Source: Lagopus muta (taxonomy: Eukaryota > Chordata > Aves > Galliformes > Phasianidae). Taken from it: 64,000 bases of DNA. This document shows, in pieces, positions 1 to 12,000 of this stretch (positions are counted from its first letter, which is position 1; every line of letters begins with the position of its first letter). The position numbers and the translations under genes were made by a program. The notes under the pieces are model-generated. The model had not been told where the DNA came from. It made no database searches and saw only the letters and a program-made list of their open reading frames with translations. The stretch is taken from NCBI RefSeq assembly GCF_023343835.1, contig NC_064438.1:16225077-16289076 (forward strand), in the 5' to 3' direction.

Positions 1-3000
1 CAGGTTTCACCTTAATTGCATGACTTAAGCAGGTGAGTCACTAACCACAGACCTAAGCATGTGGTCTTTGCACTGTATTCAAGATACTGAGATAAGAGCT
101 GTCTCAGCTCCCTGCTGTCTCCTGAGTAAGGACCTGGGTGTTACCTTGGATTCAGTTCTCTACTTTTTCTCCTCATTTAGACATCTCAAATAGGTGCTTG
201 CTTTTAGGTAGGGTGAGTCCAGTTAATAATGCTCTCTGTTTTAATCTCTTGCTGTGTGAGTGAATTCTTCTCTGCAGGAAGTGCCTTCCTGCATAAAGAG
301 TTGGTGTTGCAGCTGTTATGTAGTAATTTTTTTTTTTTCAAGTTACCTGAGCCATTACATAAGGGCAAACTTTGTAATTGCTGGAATTGAAATAGCTTAT
401 CTTGGAAAAAAGAATTTTTTTGGATGAACTTCACGCCAACTATAGCCTTATTTCTGTTGGTCTCTGTGGATCTCCTCATTGAAGAACAGAAGTCAGATGC
501 CAGATTCTGTGGAGTGGAGCAGAAGCTTGTAAAGTTACATTAATTATTTGTTCTTCTCTTTAAAGTGATTTTAGAGCCCTGTACTGATTTCTCAGAGCAG
601 AAAGGGGCCTGCTTAAGATTGTTTTCTTTTCTAAAAACAGACACTTCTTAGGGTTTGTTTATTAAAACACAAACAAAGCCCTGCAGGGATAGTTTAAGTA
701 TGTATGATATAATTACGAGAGTTGGACTTGGGCTACAACTGTATTTACAAGTCTGAAGGAGTTTCTCATGGACAGAATGAGGGTGTTACAACTGCATCGC
801 AGCTGAAAGAAACCACTATCATAAAAATCCTTGTGGCTTCTCGACAGGTTCCTACAGGAAGGTGACTCCTCGTCAGAAGCTTTTTGCAGTTCCCACAGCC
901 CCAAGTATGTGTACATCTTGCTCTCCTCCTCGCATCCTGGCACAGTTTGTCATGTTTTGTTCTTACTGAAGTAATGGCACTTCCAGCTGTGGATTACTGT
1001 CTCAGCAGAAACTGAAGTTTTTATTTCAAGTCAGAGCACTGGAGCATGTCTTGCCTGGTGCAATTTTACATACAAGATAGAGATCATCATGCAAACCATA
1101 ATGACCTCAAAGCATAGTGCCAGCTGGTGACACAGCAAGTAAGTTCTTTGCATCCCAGTGTTTGTGAGACAAGACCGGTTAATGCATTAAAAATAATTGT
1201 CTGGAGCATAGCCTCTAAAACTCAAAGTGTATTTTGGGGCTTGTACATTGAAACCAGTTGTAAAGATTTAGCAGCTTTGCTGCTTTTATAATGTGTTCGC
1301 ATCCTGCTACTCAATGGACATGGGAGAGGGGTGGGCAGTGGGCCTGTAGAAGCTGGGTTGCACATGGGGTCCTCCGAAGGGCTCTGCTCTAGCAGTGGCT
1401 TGATACACAGGTCAGAAGGTATGAGAGCTTCCTCCCTGCTGGCTCTTTATGTGTTGGAGGCCATCAACAGCAAACTGTTTCTACCTCAAACCCATTTGTT
1501 CTGTTGGGGTGACAGCCTGCCTTCCAGAACATATCCCTTTTTCTTGGTAGAGTGCTGCAGTAGTTAACAGCAAGTATGTTAAACAAGGAAATGCAACACC
1601 TTTTGAATGTTTGCTTGCTGAATTCCTGGTGTAACAATAGTCAGGGTCCTACCATGCTATCTGCCAAAAACAACACTCTGCTGCTGTGAAGCATAGCATA
1701 TTTGATGCACACTGGGTTTCAACCTGCTGCATGGCCTCTTTCTTGATAAAACACAGGAACATCCTGGAATTAAATTTAGATTTCATTACTTCTAGTTCCA
1801 CCTCTCTAGTATTTATTTGCCTGTAGAAGTATGCTGTTCTAGATGGCAGAGAAGAAAGGATTAAATTAATACTGAGCTGTTTAAAGGAAAAATCAGAATG
1901 AACGGCTTGTAGACGGAACATGTGGGTTTATAATATGCCATGTGGTGTCCAGAGTAGGGGAGTGTAATCTGGACTAGAGTGTTATCTTTTAAAGCAGCTG
2001 ATGGAGGTAATAAAAAAACACATGGGAAGCTTTGGAAACAGGTATGTGTGCAATTGGTTTCTCTGGATTTGTCTCATGGTTGCTCATTTCTGGCATTAAA
2101 GGAAGAAACCTGAGCCCTGCCCTACTGAAGCATTTCTAAGGATTTCTTCCTTTGTGGGTTTTCTGGTATGTAGTAAATACAAGTTCACAATAACAGCATC
2201 TCCCCTAGCCAAGGCAGCTCTGGTTGTTTCTTCTCTATGGCCTCAAAGCCTCATGAAACTTCATTACCTCTGTTGCACTTGGCTGAAATTGGTCTATGTG
2301 TTCAAAAGGAAATGCTCTCATCCTTCACAAAATAAGGGCCTGTAAGCCTGTGCTTTTCTAGAAAAAAACAGCAGGAATAACCCAGAGCTAGGATGACTCC
2401 TGTTTGCTAGAATATCTAGGTAGGTCAAGGGCTCTGCTTTGATATGTTCGTTTTACTAAACGGCTGCTTCTCATGGGCAAAGCTGGTCTTTGCTGTACAG
2501 CATTTTGGGCCAACATCCTTGTGCTCCCATGTCTTTGGACCAGATAAACCTGATCTCCTGTGAACACGCTTATGCTGTTCAGTGTAATTGTCCAGCCTGT
2601 GTCCAAACAGCCCAGCTGTGGATCAGGAGGGTGTAGCAGCACGTTATCCTATGCTCTGTGTTTCTTACAGTCTTGTCTTCCTGTGCTTCCTGGGCGTGAT
2701 TGAGTGCTGAGACACCGCTGCTTTGACTGAGCTGTGCCAGCAGGCTGTGCTGCGGGGCAGCTCTTCTGCAGCCTGCCTGCTCAGCACGCCTCTGGCAGGG
2801 AAGCCCCAAAGGGTCTGGGAAAAGAGGCTCTGCCTAATCTTGGGCTTCCTGCTTAGCCTTGGGAGATGCTTCGCTTGTGCCTTGGCTGGAGTTCTGTTTG
2901 GATTACCAACTAGATTTGAAGGAGAGATCTTTTGCTGGTGCACAGAACTTGCCCCACATCCTGCTGCTCCCAGTAAATGGGCTAAAACTATTTGAACAAG

Positions 3001-3373
3001 AATGTGCAGTCTGTTTGTAAAAGCAAACAACTTATCTTTGTGAAAAGCAACGCATGTTTTAACCCCTTCAAGCTGGGGCAAGTGAAAGCAATTATGTTGG
3101 TTTGAGGGTCGTGAACCTGGGCAAGTGGTTCCTGTTCTTTAGTGGAAGCAGATGAAATTCCCAAAGCTTGTAAATGTAAACACTGTTAAATCCTCCAGCA
3201 TAACTCCTGTGAAACTAAGGGATGGAGAAGAAAGGATGAGAGGTTCAGTCAGCCTGAAAATGCTCACATTTAGAGGTCACCATTCATAGCTAGATGGGAA
3301 GCAAAACAGGTCAGGAGATAACCAAATATTAAAATAGAATTCATTGGAGATCTCAGACACTCAGATTCAGATT
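1..3373. other. LRP5 5' flank, unique non-coding sequence
   Basis: This stretch is AT-rich single-copy-looking sequence with short, stop-interrupted frames in all directions and no recognisable protein similarity. A 12-base T run lies at 327-338. The region around 2,580-3,000 is slightly more GC-rich and is open on both strands for up to 138 codons, but neither translation resembles a known family. I see no tRNA, rRNA, hairpin RNA or transposon that I can name. Confidence 0.6.
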
Positions 3374-3455
3374 AGAATCATAGAATGTCCTCAATGGGAA
3401 GGGACCCTTAAAGGCTGTCTCCCCTGCTATGAATAAGGACACCGACAGTTCCATG
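3374..3455 (-). mobile_element. CR1 LINE 3'-end fragment
   Basis: The plus strand reads AGAATCATAGAATG, then GGGAAGGGACCCTTAAAGG, then a degenerate AGGACACC. This is the reverse complement of the CR1 3' UTR terminus, whose sense strand ends in ATTCTATGATTCT-type repeats. The copy is severely 5'-truncated, as is usual for CR1, and lies antisense to LRP5. Confidence 0.82.
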
Positions 3456-4703
3456 GTGAGAGTTTTCAAAGGTACCTAGCAAGGGGCATTAAAATCCCAA
3501 AGTTCTGCTGTGATTTCTCACACGTGCCTCCCCTTGCTGTAGGTGCACTTCTGGAGAAATTTGCCTCACCTTTGGTCAGTGCAGCTAAGCTGTGTTCACA
3601 TACCACACAGACAGGGCCTTAAAAACTTTTCTTACTGAGCATTACCACCTTTTGATTTTGAGCAAAAGTGCGTGTACTTGTGTGTGAATTTTTCCCATTG
3701 AAAGAAAGCACAAGTCTTGTATTGATTTTTTTTCTCCTGAGGCTCATGTTGCCATTTTAATTTATTTGTTTGCCTTTTTCCAACTTCAGAAGCAGTAAAG
3801 ATTTAAGCACTCCTGATTCCGATGCTCAAGTACCTCTTGTGCAATACCACTGCAGTGGTGGAATGCTTCACTCAGAAGAGCAGATAAGATGGAATGAGAA
3901 AATCCTGGGACAGAGTGCCATTATCGTGTTCCTGGGAGAAGGTGGCTTTGAACTAGTTCTCTCCATGTGCCTCTCAGTGAATATTCCCAACAGTGAGAGA
4001 CAGCAGTACTGCTGTGCATTATAAACCAATGTCTAGAGATTCCAGAGGGGAAAGCTGTCCAGTCTGTAGGATAAAAGTCAGTTCTTCTATCTCGCTGTTC
4101 TATTTGTTGGGTCAAAGTGTATTGCAAGGATGTTGTCAGGGTTGAAGGCAGTTATATTGCTGTTGTCTTGTTGATTTGACATGTTTCTAAATGAGGGTCT
4201 CTTCTGTAAGAGAGGAGTCTGGTCCCCCACCATTTGTGACATGCAGTGAGCATCCCGTTTTGGAGGAAATGGTAAACCTCATTAACACAGCCTCTGCGCC
4301 TCTCCTAGATCACACGCAGCCCTGGGGTTTGTTTGTAGCCAAGCAGAAAGCTTTTTCAAAAGATGATCTCATTGCTTTAAAACCACACGCATGTGAACCA
4401 AATTGGGAAGGGGAGCAGTGGCTGGAAGGGATGGAGGGCTCCACATGGACAGCACATGTATGTGGCTTGCATGGGGACAACCTGTGTGTTTCACCATAAG
4501 CCTCAGTTCTGCCATCAGCATGCATGGAGCAGAGGAGAGTGTCCTTTTCTTTGAGTGTTTGCAGTTTTGTTAATCAGCAGGGAGTTCTGGAAAATGTTAG
4601 TGAGAGCTGTCAGGCTGTAATGAGCTCCCAAGGGAATGAGCAACAGCCCAGGGGAGTTCAAAGCCTTGAAGGGCTATTGTAGCACAGGACAAATCCTAAG
4701 GAT
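3456..4703. other. Intergenic unique sequence between CR1 copies
   Basis: I see no gene here. The longest frames (about 84 codons at 3,770-4,024 on the plus strand and about 102 codons at 4,191-4,499) have no recognisable domain or conserved composition and no splice-site context that would make them exons. Confidence 0.55.
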
Positions 4704-5045
4704 GAATAGGATCGTGGAGTAGTTTGAGTTGGAATAGACCCTTAAGGGCCATCTGGTCCAACTTCCTTGCAACAAACAGGGACACCTACACTACATCAGA
4801 TGCTTAGAGCCTGTCCAGCCTCACCTTCAGTATCTCCAAGGATGAGGCACCTACTGCTTCCATGGGCAACTTGTGTCAGTTCCCACCCTTATTTTAAAAA
4901 CTTTTTTCTTATATCCAATCAACATCTTCCCTCTTTTAGTTTGAAACCATTTCCCCTTGTCCTGTCACAACAGCCCCTGCTAAAGAGTCTGTCCCCTTCC
5001 TTTTTACAGCCCCTCTTTGGGTACTGAAAGGCTGCTGGAAAGATG
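4704..5045 (-). mobile_element. CR1 LINE fragment, about 340 bp
   Basis: Read on the plus strand, the element begins with a degraded terminus and GTTTGAGTTGGAATAGACCC. It continues with the CR1 3' UTR landmarks CAGGGACACCTACACTA, CAGCCTCACCTTCAGTATCTCC, TTTCCCCTTGTCCTGTCAC and TACTGAAAGGCTGCTGGAA. These match, in order, the reverse complement of the last roughly 350 bases of a CR1 element. The copy is 5'-truncated and antisense to LRP5. Confidence 0.92.
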
Positions 5046-8000
5046 ACCTGAGAACTCTTGTAAAGAAGCATTGAATGATGAGAGAGATCAGATCAGCTGA
5101 AGAGAACTGTGGGCATGGTAAAGGACAAGAAAGACCAGGTGTTTCCTTGAATAACAGTATCTTCTCAACTGTGCAGGGCTATTAGTCTTCATGCTTCAGG
5201 GTGCACAAGATTGCTGACCAGATGAAAGAGAACACACCTCCACAGGCATTTGTGCACAGCTGTGCTGTGTGTCAGCAGAGGGGATTAACGTCCAGAAGAG
5301 AAGCATTTGAGGTACCTGATGTTAGTGCTGGAGAGAGCTTACCTGGCTGACTTAAGCTGCTAGCTGGAGATACTGGGGTTTTCTGATTGTTCGTGTAGCA
5401 GTGTCACAGAGCCAGTTTGTGGTCATAGGGCCATGTAAAGGCTCACTTCATCAAGTTGTCCTTTTCCTAGCTCTGCTTTAAGGCTTTTTCTGGGTTATTC
5501 TGACTCTGGTCCCACTGTGGCTGCAAGTGGGATGACCTCTTCTTACTAGGGTGCTACAGGAGGGCTACTCCTTATTCTGAGCTGTTATTGCACTCCCAAA
5601 CCCCTTTAACACCACTAATTAAAACTAAACTCTGCTTATCAAATGGCCATTTACCTTTCCCAGGGCTGCCATGTGCTGTTTGTTTTCTCATTGGGTTTTC
5701 TGGTCATTCCAGTGAGCTGAGGAGGTTGTAATGTAGATGGAGACTAATAATAAGCCTACATTAGAAGCAGCTGTATTGTAAAAGAACTTTAAACCTGAAG
5801 GAAAAGCAGGCAGGGACAGTTTTAACCGCAAAGTACTCTTTAATTGAAACCTAGGCTGGAACTGACCTGCCTGCCTTGAGATACAGTGTGGGTTGGGTGG
5901 AGATTGAGTCTGCATTGTTAACTTACCCCTGAAATATTTACATAGACAATTTTAGACTCTGACGACACGAAAACTATTTCTGAGCAGCCTTAGGCTTGGG
6001 CCACACACAACCCATGGGAGATAGGAGGTCACAGGGACACACTTGTAAGAGCAAGTGCAGGACTACTTCTGGGGCAAGTGGTTTTCAAGCTCTCTCCCAT
6101 TTTCTTTACTCTTCCCAGTGATGCAGTAGCCTTGCCGAGGGCTTTCTTTTTTTTTTTTTTCTTTCCCAGTGCAGATTACTCTCTTTTTTCTTTCCCTTGT
6201 GTTTATACAGGCTTTACTAGAGACCCTTACCTTCATGTGATGCCAGCTAGGATTGGTGATAGTAGAGCTGGGAATAGGCGTGGGACACATGGAGCAGCCC
6301 ATGTGACAAACAGGAGTTGAAGTGCCTCAGCTAGAAGTCCACTGCTGTGAAGCCACGTGTCTTGCACGGTTTCCAAAGTGCCTGACTATATCAGAAATGC
6401 AAGTCATGCCCTGAGGCAGTGATTGAGCACCTGGTGGTAAGGCAGGGCCAACCCAGGGGAGCTCAGGTGTATGCAGTGCACCTGAGTGAGCAGAAGGGTC
6501 TTGGTGGAGATCCCTACCTATCTGAGGCCTTCCACAGGTAAACAGATGTTTTTCCTTTGTTTCTGTGCTTATGGCTGTTGTACTCGAGCCTATCCTCACT
6601 TGCTGCAGCCTGGGACTTTGCTACTCTTCTATTATTGCTGCATTTTTCATCACATTACACTGACCGTTGTGCTTTAGCTGCAGCCATTATGCTGGGGATA
6701 TGCTACAGGACCACCTGTAACTGAGCCAGCAGAACCTAGAGAGATATGGGTGTGCTGAGAAGTCTGGTTAGGGTCTGGCCTGACTTACTGAAACAGTTTG
6801 GGAAAAGGAAGGTTTTGAGTACTGCTTGTACTGAACCTCCTCTGAAATGACTCCTCATTCACTGGGGGCCTGAGCTAAAAATTTTGTGACCACAGTTGCT
6901 GCTCTGCTTCCAGCAGGGCTGAGCAGTGCTGCCCCAGCCCGGCACCAGCTGTTTTGTGTTACTGGGGTCTGATAACAGCTTCCTCTTCCCTGTGTGCACC
7001 AGTGTCTGGATGCTTGTGAGGTCTTCACTGCTGCCTGCCCTTGGGGCTGTTCTGAGCATGTGGCTGAAGGGAGGGTGAGTGGATGGTGTTGTAGCTTTAA
7101 GAGTACTGAGGGCATAGGCAGGGAATGTGGCCAGGGGGATGGTGAGCACCAGCTTCTCCTCCTGCCTGTAAGACTGCTTGGAGGCAGGAGCCTAGGCAGC
7201 TGGCAAAGCAGTGCTGTAGGGTGGTGGGAGCAGGGCTGCATCTTATTCATCCCAGGTGCGGTGCAGAGGGGTCAAGTGCACCAGTGAAACTTGCTTCCTG
7301 ATGAAGCGCTGGCCACTGTTTTCCTTCAGTGCAGGTGGCTGAAGATGTGTGACAAGCGCTAGCCGTGCTGCCCGTGCTCTGGAACACCTTAACAGTGGGG
7401 GTTCTATTTTCATCCTTCTGTGTCTGTCACTGACAGACCATGCATGCTTTTGAGGTCTTGGGACAGAAGAACAAGAGGTACTTCCTTAATATTGCTGACA
7501 CTGAATGTGCTAGGAAGTACTTAACCTTTAAATAGATAAGAAGCTGGCCAAGCCCCTTCTGCACAGTGTGGCTTTCACTAGCTGATCTTCAGTTATATTT
7601 AAATATTGTAGCTGTGCTCCCCATTGCACCAGGCTGGAAGCTGACATATATTGGGAGGATACACGTTGCTTGAAGGGCTTGCTTGTGACCAGTACAGAGT
7701 AGGTGGATTGGGGCTAGAAAGGAAAGCTGGTGCACAGAATGAAGTGGCAATTGACTTAGGGGGAGGACAAGCGTGGGGAAGTCTAGAGAAGTGCCTGGGC
7801 CTCTGGTTTCCAGACTATTGCTCTCCTCTGTCTTCCCCTAGCAATGTGGTTTCTGTTAATTTTGTAGAAGAAGAACGATCCATGATGGGGAAGAGGGAGA
7901 ACAGAAGCTGCTGTGCTCTGGAGGCAGCATTAGTTTTGCTTCGGATCTTTCCACAAGGCATCAGCTCCCCATTGGAGATGTCAGCTCCAAATAAAACCGT

Positions 8001-8337
8001 TCCAGGACATTTCCTCAGTTTGCTGCTCCGCAGCAGGCTGCGTTGGCTGTGACACTGAACAGACCCTGCAGAGCGGTTTGGAAGAACAACAAACCCACTG
8101 CCAGGAAACACGCCTTCATTTTGTGGCAGGCCAGGAGAAAATGTGTACAAGGCTCCAGTTGTTTTGCGTGTAAGAAATGCTGGGTATTTTGAATCACAGG
8201 AGAGAGAACGTGATATGAGGCTCAGCATATCTTGAAGGGACAGTCAATAGATGGTATTCTGACTAGAAGATCTGAGAATATGTGGATTTTCATACAAATA
8301 ATTTTCTGGCTTTGCCTCTACAGAGGATACTGTGGCT
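5046..8337. other. Intergenic unique sequence
   Basis: No gene is recognised. A run of 14 T lies at 6,147-6,160. Overlapping frames of 131-137 codons at 6,855-7,250 and 7,651-8,228 are open on both strands, but they look like chance frames in moderately GC-rich DNA: no domain, no repeat structure and no plausible splice context could be identified. Confidence 0.55.
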
Positions 8338-9060
8338 TCACAGAATCAGAGGGGTTGGAAAGGACCTCTGTAGATCATCTTGTTAAACCCTACTGCTAAA
8401 GCAGGTTCCCTACAGTAAATTACACAAGAAGGTGTCCAGGTGGGTTTTGAATATATCCTTGCTGAAGTCAAGGTACACAAATGCTCTCCCCTCCTCTACC
8501 AAGCAGGTAATGGCATTACAGAAGGCTACTGGACTGGTCAAGCATGATTTCTGTTTGGTGGATCTGTGTTGACTACTCCTGATAACCTTCATCTCTTACA
8601 AATGCTTGGAGATGACATCCAGAATAGGTGATCACCCAGGAAGGTGCTGGAACGAGGTGACTGGCCTGTGGTTACCCAGTTCGTCCTCCTTGTGCTTTTT
8701 AAAGACTGGAGTGACGTTGGCTATCCTTCAGTCTTCAGGCACCTCTCCTGTTCTTTGTGACCTTTCAAAGATGACAGTTGGTAGTTGAGCAGTCACTTCT
8801 GCCACCTCCCTCAGCACACATGGGTGCATCCCATTGGGACCCATGGATTTGTGTGGGGGGGATTTGTCCAGACACTCTCCGAACAGATCCTCCTTAATTA
8901 AGGAGAAGCATTCCATTCCCCAGACTCTTTCTCATCTCCAGGCTCTGAGACGGTCCAAGAGACGGTCTTAGCAGTAAAGACTGAAGCAATGAAAGTGTTC
9001 AGCAACTCCACCTTCTTGTTGTCCTCCATTACAAGGGCATCCACTTCATTCAGCTTTCTG
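8338..9060 (-). mobile_element. CR1 LINE, reverse-transcriptase part joined to 3' UTR (internally deleted)
   Basis: Reading the minus strand from about 8,916, a frame carries KSMGPNGMHPCVLRE and IFERSQRTGEVPED, which correspond to the N-terminal part of the CR1 reverse transcriptase. A second frame down to about 8,460 carries KSCLTSPVAF and VYLDFSKDIF, the region around catalytic motif A. Immediately after that (8,338-8,455) the sequence is the CR1 3' UTR, with GCAGGTTCCCTACAGTA and the terminal AATC repeat. The rest of the reverse transcriptase that should lie between is missing, so this is an old, internally deleted copy. Frameshifts and stops make it a dead element. The upstream end fades out near 9,060. 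Confidence 0.85.
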
Positions 9061-12000
9061 TTGTGCTGGTTCAGCTATTTCTGCTGCAGTGCTCTGTACT
9101 CAGTTGATAGCCCAACTTGTTTGCTTTTCAGTTTTTCAACTACAGCAAAATATTTAAGTTGGAATTTGTTCATTTCACACATAAGTGTTACAGCTGAGCT
9201 GACCCCAGTGGGATCGTTAGCAGTAAGAGGAGACTATGGGAAAGGAAATGTTTTTTTCCTTCATGGTGCAGCCATTGCTGAGAAGTGCTTTGGCCCTATC
9301 AGCTATTGGATAGAAAGCTGAATATTGCTTTATCCTAACATTGCTTTTTCCTATTCCTGGTTTGGGATGATCCAAGAACCACCTTAGTTTCCCTACAGCA
9401 GTTTCCACCCGCTCCTCCCTATCCCCGTTACTCTGTCCATGTGAAGCCCATCTGCTACAGGCAGATCTCTTCCTGGGACCAAGGAAGGGAACTTCGCTGT
9501 GTTGCTTCCCCACACCCATGGGTGAGCTCCCAGGATCAGCCTGTTCTCTGACACCCTCATTCTCTCTTCTGATGTTGGATGCAACCTTTCCTTTAAAGTG
9601 CCTTCCTCTTTTCAGAGGAGCAGGCTCTGCAGAGTCTTTCCTAGCATTGAAGGGGTCAGGACCTCTATCACCACTGCTTCTATTGAGTGGTTATTGCCTA
9701 AGAGACTCATCTCTGGATTTGTTCCTGGATTTTAAATAGCAGATTCTGGGTAGATTAGCTCAGTAGGCATTGATGTGATTCAGCTAATTTGAGATGTGTT
9801 TTTGCTGGAAAATTAACAAGTGCTTGTCTGAGCCAACATGAGAAGTTCTCCCTATGAAGTAAAGCATTGCTCAAGATGAGGTGACAGAATATTTATTTTA
9901 ACATTTAAATGATGGCAACAGTTGCGTTTTTCCCTGCCTACTTACTGCCTTAAACTGAAAAACAGTTGAACCAAAACTTCCAAAAATATGAGACAGCAAC
10001 CCAAGGGCAGAATTCCAGCTGAAAAGGTTAAAGTCTAACGAAGCTGCTCATGCCTGGAAAAAACTGCTTGAGAACAGATGTGATTAGGTGACCTTAGAAA
10101 GAGTTGTCCATACATGTTTTTCTTCTAATATATACTAATGGCATAAAGGTGCTAGATGGCCAAGAAGCATTTTATAGGTACTTTGGGTACCTAGGAAGAG
10201 TGCAAGAGTCTCTCATGCAGACAGGTCTTAACAATACATGGCAGTATTACACAACAGCTCTTCAGAAGCGGAGAAAGATGGTTCTTACTGAAAACTGAAG
10301 TTTCTTTTGAGTATGTGAAAGGAACTATAATTAGTCCAGCAGGATTACGGCATGACCAATAGACTTCTAGTCTGCTACAAGCTTTGCCGAAATTGGTTAG
10401 TTCTTCACTTTGCACCTCTCATAGAAAAGAAGCCTCCTAGAGCTGAGTAGTGTTAGAAGATGCAGAGCTCAACCTGGGAAGGGAATCATCTGCAAATGCA
10501 AATGCCAGCTCTGGCAGTGCAAGATATGTTATTGGCAGCTGCTTATTCAAATGTTGACTCAGCCTGGTTTTTGGGATCTGACAAGATCAAGAGCCCTGAA
10601 GGGTTATGGCCGTGAGCATTAATAAAGTAATCTTGTTAAGAGATAATTAAGTTACATTTATTAAATTCCTAATTAAGAAGCCAACTGTAAGTGTGTTAGG
10701 TAAGGAATGCTCAGCTGGAATTATTCTCTTTCCACACCCTTGCAAAAGATTAAAATGGGGAAAAAGAAAGAAAAAAAAAAAAAAAGAAATTCCCCACCTT
10801 CTGAAATAGAAATTATATTCTAGGTGTGGTGCCTGTGGAGGAAGCAAAGGCCAGAGCCTCTGCCTCACTGAGATGGGCTGATTAGCACAGGGCGGGGTGG
10901 GGGGCTCATTTCCAGAACCTTACCTTCATTATCCAGGGGGAAAATTGCACCATGTGAACGGTTGGTAGTGCAGCAGTAGCTCTGCATAGGTGCCATTCTT
11001 TGGGAACAAGCAAAGTGCAAATATGAACAAGTTGCAAGTGGACTCTTTGCCTCTCTTGCTATCTTGGGTTAAACTCAGCTCTGCTGTGAACCCATAGCCT
11101 CCTCTAGTCTTAACTGAGGCCATTACTAGATCCAAACTGTGTACCGTACAGTCTGGCCAGGCAAAAGGGGTGTGGAGGAATGAGGTGTTTGAGTGGGGAA
11201 AAGTAGGACCTAAGAGGAACTGGCAACAATCCTAGGGAGGCCATAGTTGAAAACTTCAATTGAAGGCTTCAGAACAACCTTCTTTAAACAAAGAATCCTC
11301 CTTCTGTCCTGTGAAGACTTACTCATCCTCTGTGTGGAGCTCCTCAGAGCAGTGTTCTGCTCTTGCCTTCTGTGAGCTTGAGTTCTTTGCAGAATCCCAT
11401 ACAGATCAGTCTTTCTCTGCTTAAAGTGGAGGGGAAAAAAAAAAAAACAAAACTGCCAAACTGATATTTCCTAGCCTGGGAACTTGAGAATCCAGACTGA
11501 AAATCTGCTGCTGTTATCTTGGATTTATTTTTTTGTTTATTTATTTGACTCCCACAGAGCACAGCAACCTTTCCCAGAGCTGGCGAGGGTCGGTGATACC
11601 GCGGTTGGGCCGCACCTAGGGAGGGGATGGCACAGAGCTTGGCCTGGGGCTGCGGGGCAGGCTTCGAGGTGGAGCACAACACCCTTCTGTGGCTGTTCCT
11701 CCCACTGCTGACAGCAGCCCTGGAAGCTGGGCTTGGCTGCTAATTTGGCCTTGATTTATAAGGCTTTGCGCTTTCCAGCTCTTTTTATGGTTTTCAAGAT
11801 TATTTGCCCTTTGCCATTGTGGGGCATGCAGTTCCAAGATCACACGGCTTTATTTTGCCTTGCCCAGCTCAGGCAGCCTCAGCTGACCCGGATGGTGGGA
11901 TGTGAAGATGAAACTGGTGATGGAGCAGAGTCACTGTGGTACTGAGCAATTCAGACTGCTTCATCACTTGCATCTTCCAGCCATGGAAATGGATACAGAG

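Noticed and set aside
2665..3081. A 138-codon minus-strand frame upstream of LRP5, with an overlapping plus-strand frame.
   Set aside because: No recognisable domain, and openness on both strands points to composition, not coding.
7651..8228. Overlapping frames of 133 and 137 codons on opposite strands.
   Set aside because: No similarity to any family I know and no start or splice context supporting either one.
8728..8916. Minus-strand frame resembling a reverse transcriptase as a possible host gene.
   Set aside because: It is the CR1 LINE reverse transcriptase and is interrupted and deleted; recorded as a dead transposon.
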